The notes under the pieces were generated by a model. The model made no database searches, was not told the origin of the DNA, and saw nothing but the letters and a program-made list of their open reading frames with translations. A stretch of 25,484 bases of DNA, taken from assembly GCA_964348225.1 (NCBI GenBank), contig CAYGBM010000006.1:1-25484 (forward strand), given 5' to 3'. Numbering within the stretch: the stretch's first letter is position 1; each line of letters opens with the position of its first letter. This stretch comes from CAYGBM01 sp964348225. Lineage in GTDB: Bacteria; Patescibacteriota; Minisyncoccia; Minisyncoccales; CG1-02-41-26. The position numbers were made by a program, and so were the translations under genes. Positions 20,797 through 25,484 of this stretch are shown here, one piece after another.

Positions 20797-21528
20797 ATGT
20801 GGAAAAAATCCTCAAATTCCTGGAAGAGATTTTTCCTATCCACCCTTTTCCCGCAGTTCTGCTTAGGATGCGGCAAAGAAGGCGATATTGCCTGCCAAGA
20901 CTGCCTATCCCTTGTTGAAATTGCAGAGTATCAATACTGTCCCTTCTGTAAAACCCCCAAAAGGGTTCTTGAACAAGGGAAATGCGCCTCTCACCAAAAC
21001 ATGTCGCTTGACGGCCTCTTCTCTGCCACCTCCTACCAAAATCAACTGGTACAAAAGCTAATAGCTAACTTCAAATATAAGCCCTACCTAAAAATCCTAG
21101 CTGCTCCCTTAGCTTCTTTAATAATATCACACTTTCTTATCTCAGAAAACAAGGCAATATTTCAACCTGTGGAAAACTCATTTCTCGTGCCAATACCACT
21201 TTCTAAACAAAAAGAGAAGAAGCGAGGATTCAACCAAACAGCTCTTTTAGCTAACGAGGTCTCAAAATTCTTTAAAGTTCCCTGTCAAGTTGACAATCTC
21301 ATCAAAATTAAAAAGACCCAACCACAAGTTGAGCTAAAAAGAGAAGAAAGAATGAAAAATATTCAAGGTGCCTTTTCTGTCAAAAACCCCCAACTAGTCA
21401 AAGAAAAGAGAATATTTTTAGTGGACGATGTCTTCACCACCGGCAGCACCATGGAACAAACAGCAATCACCCTCAAAAAAGCGGGGGCTCAAGAGGTCTG
21501 GGGAATTGTTGTTGCCAGAGAACCTTAA
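20797..21528 (+). CDS. comF: ComF-family phosphoribosyltransferase-like competence protein
   Basis: A 243-residue ComF/GntX family protein, the only plus-strand protein gene here. The N-terminal Zn-ribbon has Cys pairs CLGCGKEGDIACQDC and CPFCKTPK; the C-terminal phosphoribosyltransferase fold has RGFNQTALLANEV and the PRPP-binding loop VFLVDDVFTTGST-type motif (IFLVDDVFTTGSTMEQTA). ComF is needed for DNA uptake in naturally competent bacteria, acting with the ComFA/PriA-like helicase; here it is divergent from the type IV pilus operon, which supplies the uptake fibre. ATG 20797 starts MWKKSSNSWKRFF; a longer frame to 20758 would run into pilM. It ends before a hairpin at 21555-21580. Confidence 0.92.
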   Translation: MWKKSSNSWKRFFLSTLFPQFCLGCGKEGDIACQDCLSLVEIAEYQYCPFCKTPKRVLEQGKCASHQNMSLDGLFSATSYQNQLVQKLIANFKYKPYLKILAAPLASLIISHFLISENKAIFQPVENSFLVPIPLSKQKEKKRGFNQTALLANEVSKFFKVPCQVDNLIKIKKTQPQVELKREERMKNIQGAFSVKNPQLVKEKRIFLVDDVFTTGSTMEQTAITLKKAGAQEVWGIVVAREP

Positions 21529-21554
21529 AACAATTAAGCATTTTACCAACAAAA

Positions 21555-21580
21555 AAGAAACCTATTTCAACTAGTTTCTT
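21555..21580. terminator. bidirectional terminator between comF and tRNA-Ser
   Basis: AAGAAAC (21555-21561) pairs with GTTTCTT (21574-21580). Runs of A before and CTTTT after give U tracts on both strands, so it can end the plus-strand comF transcript and the minus-strand tRNA transcript. Confidence 0.6.
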
Positions 21581-21586
21581 CTTTTG

Positions 21587-21672
21587 CGGAGGGTGCAGGA
21601 TTCGAACCTGCGTGGGATTGCTCCCACCGGTTTTCAAGACCGGCGCTTTGAACCAAGCTCAGCCAACCCTCC
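21587..21672 (-). tRNA. tRNA-Ser(UGA)
   Basis: The minus strand folds as a class II tRNA: acceptor stem GGAGGGT with ACCCTCC, D-arm GCTGAGCTTGGTTCAAAGC, anticodon stem CCGGT-loop with TGA anticodon (CTTGAAA loop), long variable arm TGGGAGCAATCCCA, and T-arm GCAGGTTCGAATCCTGC. The discriminator is G. The 3' CCA is not encoded. The long variable arm and anticodon identify tRNA-Ser reading UCA-type codons. It lies 29 bases downstream of the mazG-like stop and may be co-transcribed with it. Confidence 0.97.
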
Positions 21673-21701
21673 CTATTATTTTTTTCGCTATTTATTATTC
21701 A

Positions 21702-22061
21702 CTATCTCTCATTCCAATCTATTCTTGTGCCGCCTCTTTGGGCGTCTTTTTCTGTAAAACCTTGGGGATATCTTTTTTTGAGCTTGGCAATGTTTTCAGC
21801 TAAAACCTCGTCTAAATCCCAATCAAAATAGTTGCAAATCATAGCAATATACCACATTGTATCGCCAATATTTTCTCTAATGCCTTGGGTCTGGTCGTTG
21901 TTGTGAAAAAGCGTCTTTTTAATACAGCCAGCCAAATCACCAGCTTCACCAACCACACCCAAGCCATAGTCAGCAAGCTCTTTTTCTCTATCGCCAAAAC
22001 CTTTAGCTGTTGTCTTGCAAAGCTCTTGATATTCTTTTAAATTAACTTTTTGTTTTGGCAT
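21702..22061 (-). CDS. MazG-like nucleotide pyrophosphohydrolase
   Basis: A 119-residue all-alpha NTP-PPase superfamily protein that probably hydrolyses non-canonical or excess nucleoside triphosphates to monophosphate and pyrophosphate. The metal-binding motif EAGDLAGCIKK gives E39 and D42, and ENIGDTMWYIA gives E63 and D67, the E-x-x-(E/D) and E-x3-D pattern of the family. It is shorter than full MazG, having one domain. It overlaps the upstream nucleotidyltransferase-like gene by 25 bases. No good ribosome-binding site is visible, so it may depend on coupled translation. Substrate cannot be told from sequence. Confidence 0.85.
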   Translation of the reverse strand: MPKQKVNLKEYQELCKTTAKGFGDREKELADYGLGVVGEAGDLAGCIKKTLFHNNDQTQGIRENIGDTMWYIAMICNYFDWDLDEVLAENIAKLKKRYPQGFTEKDAQRGGTRIDWNER

Positions 22062-22531
22062 GATTCTAAAAATTTAATGTCTTCAATGTCTTCTGGCCGA
22101 CTTTCTTTCTTTTTCTTATAATCAACAATGTCTTGCGCTGGCGCTACGTGTAAACTTAAGCCGTTCACCATTTTCTTTCTAGCTCTCGATAAATCAACCC
22201 TGCAATCTTTCCATTGCTTTGTTGTCTTATTAAACAATTTTGGACTATCTGCGCCCGAAATATCTATCTCTTGCCCCTTATAATTCAACTTCATCAGCAA
22301 TAAGTCAAAGTAGGCATCTTGATACCTCTCTGGTCCGTAGATAATATAATCTTGCACCAAAGGGGTAAGTTTGTCAAAGCAACTGTCAGGAATTTCAATG
22401 TCAATATCTCTAACCAGCCGTTTACCACCATATATTTTAACAGCCAAACCACCGGTTATCTGAAAGGGTATGCTTTGCTGCTGCAATATTTCTGTTATCC
22501 ACTGTAACGCTTGTATTATTCTGCTTTCCAT
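22037..22531 (-). CDS. nucleotidyltransferase-fold protein (MNT/AbiEii-like)
   Basis: A 164-residue protein with the minimal nucleotidyltransferase signature: ITGGLAVKIYGGKRLVRDIDIEI, shown in pieces as GGLAVKIYGG and the catalytic Asp pair in RDIDI. The C-terminal segment QDIVDYKKKKESRPEDIEDIKFL is common in MNT/AbiEii-type and related nucleotidyltransferases that use a second Asp region and a KD-x-EDI motif. It could be an aminoglycoside-nucleotidyltransferase-like or toxin-type enzyme. No HEPN partner is adjacent, so a canonical MNT-HEPN toxin pair is not supported; it directly follows the YafQ-type toxin and overlaps the MazG-like gene. Confidence 0.7.
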   Translation of the reverse strand: MESRIIQALQWITEILQQQSIPFQITGGLAVKIYGGKRLVRDIDIEIPDSCFDKLTPLVQDYIIYGPERYQDAYFDLLLMKLNYKGQEIDISGADSPKLFNKTTKQWKDCRVDLSRARKKMVNGLSLHVAPAQDIVDYKKKKESRPEDIEDIKFLESCQNKKLI

Positions 22532-22548
22532 TTCAACATGATATTAAA

Positions 22549-22809
22549 CTACGAATACAGATTACTATGCCTGCCAACAACCACGAAGATACATTCCTGG
22601 TCGCTAACTAACTTAAAAATTGCTCTTAGATCACCTGTTATGTTGATACTGCGATAATCAGTGTATTTGCCTTTTAAAGGGTGGTGGTTGAGCTGAGGTT
22701 CAAAAGGATTTTCCAAAAAAAGCTGCAGCCGTTCCTGCACCTTTTTCTGTTCTTTCTTGCTTAACTTTTTGTATTGTTTTTCAAAATTACTGTGAAAACG
22801 AATCTTCAT
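22549..22809 (-). CDS. YafQ/RelE-family mRNA interferase toxin
   Basis: An 86-residue ribosome-dependent RNase fold toxin. MKIRFHSNFEKQYKKL is the YafQ-type start, HPLKG and DYRSINITGDLRAIFKL match the central strands, and the end FVVVGRHSNLYS holds the conserved GxH-x2-LY motif with a catalytic His. The start codon overlaps the antitoxin stop in ATGA, the usual antitoxin-first order. Such toxins cleave mRNA at the ribosome and stabilise plasmids or genomic islands, or act in stress. Length is typical. No obvious damage is seen, so the pair is probably functional. Confidence 0.88.
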   Translation of the reverse strand: MKIRFHSNFEKQYKKLSKKEQKKVQERLQLFLENPFEPQLNHHPLKGKYTDYRSINITGDLRAIFKLVSDQECIFVVVGRHSNLYS

Positions 22810-23081
22810 AAAGAGTTGAGGTGCTTTTTAATTTCTTCCCGAGAGGAAAAAGAACGTGAAACACCCCATCCTCTCTGAATATCAAACTCTACCCTCCCAA
22901 GCAATTTCTCCAATTCTTGCGACATGCGGGGAGCGTCGCTAAAATATACCTCCCGGCTTCTAACAAACTGCCTCAAGTAAGCATTAATCACAGCGCTTAA
23001 AGAAAAGCCTAGGTTCTTGGCTAATTTTTGCGCATCCTTCTTCAGCTCCTTTTCTGTTTTAATGTTGATTACTGTTTTCAT
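22806..23081 (-). CDS. RelB/DinJ-family antitoxin
   Basis: A 91-residue protein with an N-terminal ribbon-helix-helix of RelB/DinJ type (MKTVINIKTEKELKKDAQKLA, then LGFSLSAVINAYLRQFV), followed by a flexible, charged C-terminal region that would wrap the toxin. RHH proteins repress their own promoter, here a palindrome at 23081-23095 touching the start codon. It is the first gene of the toxin-antitoxin pair and has a near-consensus promoter 9-37 bases upstream. The ATG is 8 bases after the -10, so the mRNA should be leaderless. Confidence 0.87.
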   Translation of the reverse strand: MKTVINIKTEKELKKDAQKLAKNLGFSLSAVINAYLRQFVRSREVYFSDAPRMSQELEKLLGRVEFDIQRGWGVSRSFSSREEIKKHLNSL

Positions 23082-23118
23082 ATACCTAAAGTATATACAA
23101 TGGTTTAAAGAATGTCAA
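23081..23118 (-). promoter_or_regulatory. near-consensus promoter and likely operator of the toxin-antitoxin pair
   Basis: Minus-strand TTGACA (23118-23113), 17-base spacer, TATACT (23095-23090); predicted start about 23083. The palindrome TATAC-CTAAA-GTATA (23081-23095) covers the -10 and the start point, a good site for autorepression by the RHH antitoxin. Confidence 0.8.
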
Positions 23119-23145
23119 TGTCTAACAAGACAAGAAAGAAGTTCT

Positions 23146-23790
23146 TCAAGAGGCAGTTTTTTTGAATAAAATTCCAACTTCAGTGAGAAAATATTTCCAA
23201 AAATAATTGACTTTTAATCTTTTAAATCCAAGAGATTCCATTTCTTTAATAATTATGCTTTTCTTCAAAGGAACCTCATCAGTGAATTTCCAAAGCCTTA
23301 AAACCTCCCCGCAACCCCTGAAAAATGAATAAAACCTGGTAGGGGTTGGCGAATAAACTATGCAATATCCTCCGGTTTTTGTTGCCTTAAAGTGCTCTGA
23401 CAAAAGCTGGCGCCTTTTTTGCTCTTCAAAATGCTCAATTACCCCTTGGCTGTGGACAATATCATATTTTCCATTGGTTTTAAACTTAAAAAAGTCTTTA
23501 TTGACAAACTCCTTTTCACAGGAAACATCTGACAGGGTTTGCTTTGCAATATCTAGCATCTTTTCATTTGAATCAATCAAGGTGGCTTTGTTCACCTTGT
23601 ATCTTCCAGCCAACCACCTACTCAAATAGCCTGTGCCACAACCAAATTCCAAAATGTCAACAGGCCTGTTAAATTCTATGTTTTTTAATAAGCCTGCGTA
23701 GGCTCTTGTTACCAAGTTTAGAAAAAAAACCCTTGAAAAAAAAGAGTTTGGATTACTGCCATATTTGTCCCAATTTGTCGCCTGCCTCAT
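23146..23790 (-). CDS. class I SAM-dependent methyltransferase
   Basis: A 214-residue Rossmann-fold methyltransferase. Motif I is DILEFGCGTGYLSRWLA (Glu48, Gly50, Gly52, Gly54), motif II ends at Asp73 (ATLIDSNEKMLDIA), the post-II acidic loop is FVNKDFFKF, and YDIVHSQGVIEHF is the motif IV region of Methyltransf_11/25-type enzymes. C-terminal SFFRGCGEVLRLWKF and YFWKYFLTEVG are unassigned; a lipid, sugar or small-molecule acceptor is possible. It is upstream of the toxin-antitoxin genes with a 64-base gap and is preceded by a palindrome at 23804-23839. The substrate is not evident. Confidence 0.82.
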   Translation of the reverse strand: MRQATNWDKYGSNPNSFFSRVFFLNLVTRAYAGLLKNIEFNRPVDILEFGCGTGYLSRWLAGRYKVNKATLIDSNEKMLDIAKQTLSDVSCEKEFVNKDFFKFKTNGKYDIVHSQGVIEHFEEQKRRQLLSEHFKATKTGGYCIVYSPTPTRFYSFFRGCGEVLRLWKFTDEVPLKKSIIIKEMESLGFKRLKVNYFWKYFLTEVGILFKKTAS

Positions 23791-23803
23791 AAGAATAAAC
23801 TAC

Positions 23804-23839
23804 TCATTTAGGGTCAGACCTATGTCAGACCCTAAATGA
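23804..23839. repeat. palindrome upstream of the methyltransferase gene
   Basis: TCATTTAGGGTC (23804-23815) pairs with GACCCTAAATGA (23828-23839); inside, after an A-A mismatch, GAC pairs with GTC around a CTAT loop. It resembles REP-like palindromes used by IS200-type or RAYT elements, and could also be an operator. The remaining 23840-23955 has no recognisable feature apart from the direct repeat at 23875-23894. Confidence 0.65.
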
Positions 23840-23874
23840 ATCGCAAAATCACATTCATGCACAGAAAGTCGTTT

Positions 23875-23894
23875 AAATTTGCTTCTTTCGGCAA
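23875..23894. repeat. 20-bp repeat, left of the 304-aa gene
   Basis: AAATTTGCTTCTTTCGGCAA matches AAAATTGCTTATTTCGGCAA at 24953-24972 in the same orientation, 18 of 20 bases. The two copies bracket the 304-aa gene at a spacing of about 1.08 kb, as would be left by insertion or duplication of a segment. Confidence 0.5.
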
Positions 23895-23955
23895 AAAAAG
23901 CCCACGGACAGCACACCTTATCTAAAGGAAAGGATTAGAATCTAGGCAAATAAAG

Positions 23956-24870
23956 TTAACTGTCTAGTTTTTGGCAATAGCCCGGTCTCATCTCATCACT
24001 AAGGCTTTGGCTAAAGTCAAACACCTCAGCCTGGGGATTCCACTGATAAGCTTCGACAATGCAGTTGCTTAGCCCACCATACGGTTCCCCCTCTACAGAT
24101 CTACTCCAACTACCAGAATATATAGCATTTTTCTCTGGAAGCATGCCTACACTTGCGCCATTCATAACAGAAGCTCCGTCAAGAAACATAAGAGGAGAAA
24201 TTTCTCCATCTTCCTTTTTGAACTGCGCAACTACTGGGATATCATCCTTAATCCTTACTAATGTCAGATATTCAGTATAGGCTCCTCCTTCCCCCAAGAA
24301 TACCAGTGCCTCTGGAACACCATCGCCCGTGATATCGCCTTCTTGGGCAATAGTCATAGGACGCCTCCCAACCCGTACGTCCAAGAAGACTGGCCCAATT
24401 GCGGCCTCAATAGCTGGAATGAGAGCTTCCCAGTCAACAGTTCCATCCCCTTCTTCCACATAAGAACATTTACTATCCTTGCATTTGTAAAGGTTGCCGT
24501 AAGTTCCAGAATAGCAATCTTCGTCTTCTTCACAGTTGGCCGTCTTTACACAACTGCTCCCTTCGCAAATGCATCTAAACAAAACTTGAGGATCAGGACA
24601 CACATCACACATCACATTTCCATGTTCCTTGATTCGCTCTTGTTCTAACCTCTCGGCTTCCTCTGGAGAAACACATTGCATGCTCTCATCGGCTGAATCA
24701 CAAGGAGCACAGGATTCCATACCAGTGTAAGCTAAAACACAATCTTCGTCTTTTTCGCAAGAGAATTCTTGTGGTACTCCTTCCTTCACCCCTAAATATT
24801 GCCAAGCTAAAACCCCTCCAACAACTATAATTATAAGCAGGATAATAAGTACAACAATTCCTTTGCTCAT
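23956..24870 (-). CDS. membrane-anchored Cys-rich protein with an FG-GAP-like repeat
   Basis: A 304-residue protein, not recognised as a named family. Residues 5-23 are one strongly hydrophobic helix (IVVLIILLIIIVVGGVLAW) acting as a signal-anchor. Residues about 36-135 carry many paired Cys (FSCEKDEDCVL, SCAPCDSADES, MCDVCPD, RCICEGSSC, NCEEDEDCYS), in the CPR style of disulphide-linked modules. Near residue 178 GDITGDGVPEALVFLG matches an FG-GAP/integrin-like calcium-binding repeat. The final third has no clear motif. It is probably an extracellular surface protein. It is a single gene with short imperfect direct repeats on both sides. Similar Cys pairs occur in the 779-aa protein but without the peptidoglycan-binding part. 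Confidence 0.75.
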   Translation of the reverse strand: MSKGIVVLIILLIIIVVGGVLAWQYLGVKEGVPQEFSCEKDEDCVLAYTGMESCAPCDSADESMQCVSPEEAERLEQERIKEHGNVMCDVCPDPQVLFRCICEGSSCVKTANCEEDEDCYSGTYGNLYKCKDSKCSYVEEGDGTVDWEALIPAIEAAIGPVFLDVRVGRRPMTIAQEGDITGDGVPEALVFLGEGGAYTEYLTLVRIKDDIPVVAQFKKEDGEISPLMFLDGASVMNGASVGMLPEKNAIYSGSWSRSVEGEPYGGLSNCIVEAYQWNPQAEVFDFSQSLSDEMRPGYCQKLDS

Positions 24871-24952
24871 AGATTTTATATGTTGTTAAACTAACGACCT
24901 TTTTAATATTTATTTAATTCTATCAAGTGATTAATTATACAGAAACCCAGTT

Positions 24953-24972
24953 AAAATTGCTTATTTCGGCAA
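24953..24972. repeat. 20-bp repeat, right of the 304-aa gene
   Basis: Partner of 23875-23894 (AAAATTGCTTATTTCGGCAA). Just beyond it GCGGAG and CTCCGC (24977-24998) form a small hairpin. The rest of 24871-25069 is AT-rich with no gene. Confidence 0.5.
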
Positions 24973-25069
24973 GTGTGCGGAGGAGGTGGGACTCCGCTTC
25001 GTCCTTCAATGTTGAATGGTAAGGGATGTTTATGATTTTTCCAAAACGTCCCCATTTTTCGTACCAAAA

Positions 25070-25393
25070 CTAATCAATAAACCTAAGGGTAGAGACTATT
25101 TTATCAAATGTTTGATAATAATAACTATCAGGATAGACCTCGCTCCAGAGATATTCATCGGGGTCAAAGTCAAATCTAAGATCGATTACTATATTATTCT
25201 CCACTATCACATAATACATCCCCTCCGCCATATAATCTTTAAACTTAAATCTAAAAAACTCTAGTTTCCCTTTCTGCACTACCTCTTCATCAATGATATC
25301 TCCTCTATAAGGCATATTAGGAACAGCCCCAGTCTTTTGAAAATTCAAAAAGCTCTCCATGTCAGGATGCAAGGTACCCATTTTTTCAGACAC
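25070..25393 (-). pseudogene. probable 5'-truncated gene for a secreted-type protein
   Basis: A 107-residue frame with GTG at 25393 (MSEKMGTLHPDMESF; ATG 25381 is an alternative). There is no signal peptide although the rest looks extracytoplasmic: acidic, aromatic-rich strands KLEFFRFKFKDYMAEGMYYV and IVIDLRFDFDPDEY, ending FDKIVSTLRFID, which resembles the FDQILSTFKF-type C-termini seen on CPR secreted proteins. A stop codon lies in frame 62-64 bases upstream of the GTG, and the region overlaps the 3' end of a transposase gene. The N-terminus may therefore have been removed by insertion. It could also be an intact small protein. Function unknown. Confidence 0.5.
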
Positions 25394-25484
25394 TAAGTGA
25401 TATACCTTGCAACGACCTTTTCCAGCCTTCAGCGAATACTGCTGGGGGCATTTTTAATGCTGTGTGGATTCTTTCTTGATTATA
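25386..25484 (-). CDS. DDE integrase-core transposase, C-terminal end (runs off the window)
   Basis: The minus strand from the window edge reads YNQERIHTALKMPPAVFAEG and continues to WKRSLQGISLSV, then TGA at 25388-25386. The YN-ER-H-AL-M-P-A pattern is the C-terminal signature of rve-type transposases of the IS3/IS481 group. Only the last 32 residues are in the window, so the family cannot be fixed and the remaining part lies to the right. It marks an insertion sequence at the edge of the accessory region. Confidence 0.8.
   Translation of the reverse strand, partial: YNQERIHTALKMPPAVFAEGWKRSLQGISLSV

Noticed and set aside
20759..20815. Extended pilM N-terminus to 20815 and extended comF to 20758
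   Set aside because: The two extensions overlap each other on opposite strands; the actin-fold phosphate loop of PilM and the Zn-ribbon of ComF start soon after the internal ATGs, and promoters lie between.

Overview
The window looks like a piece of a Patescibacteria (Candidate Phyla Radiation) genome, most likely Parcubacteria-like. The reasons are a monoderm-type type IV pilus operon with no secretin gene, Cys-rich secreted proteins with CSNGTC-type clusters, a solo PaaX/Cas2-like protein, poor Shine-Dalgarno sites, and many short palindromic repeats between and inside genes. TGA is used as a stop (rodA, pilN, pilT, the antitoxin), so the SR1/Gracilibacteria code does not apply. The lineage is inferred from gene content only. 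All protein genes except comF lie on the minus strand.

Left part (1-7569): the 5' third of rpoB with its own promoter and a leader that could form an attenuator; a 779-aa secreted peptidoglycan-binding, Cys-rich, Ig-repeat protein; rodA; a PaaX-like/Cas2-like gene bracketed by near-identical long palindromes; and ligA.

Middle (7570-20758): a type IV pilus locus. Reading along the minus strand from 20758 it runs pilM, pilN, pilO, a membrane-anchored PKD-domain gene, pilB, a CheY-like receiver, pilT, pilC, a pilin-like gene, a major-pilin candidate with its own promoter and terminator, the prepilin peptidase, two GspH/FimT-like pseudopilins, then PilV-, PilW- and PilX-like minor pilins. The last three sit between inverted copies of a hairpin-rich repeat. 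The machine would extend (PilB) and retract (PilT) a pilus across one membrane. ComF, divergent from pilM and sharing a 38-bp promoter region with it, suggests a link to DNA uptake.

Right part (20797-25484): comF, tRNA-Ser(UGA), a MazG-like pyrophosphohydrolase, a nucleotidyltransferase-fold gene, a DinJ/YafQ-type toxin-antitoxin pair with a near-consensus promoter, a SAM methyltransferase, a membrane-anchored Cys-rich protein, a probable 5'-truncated gene and the 3' end of a DDE transposase. This end looks like accessory DNA.

The most unusual feature is the density of small repeat elements. These include (a) ACCCCGTTAGA-ended MITE-like elements at operon boundaries, whose end base is shared with a TTGACA -35 box in two of three cases; (b) a GC-rich repeat inserted in frame in both ligA and the prepilin peptidase; (c) a 105-bp in-frame insertion with 11-bp direct repeats exactly at the GFT cleavage motif of a pilin; (d) palindromes around the PaaX/Cas2-like gene; and (e) hairpin arrays around a pilin cassette.
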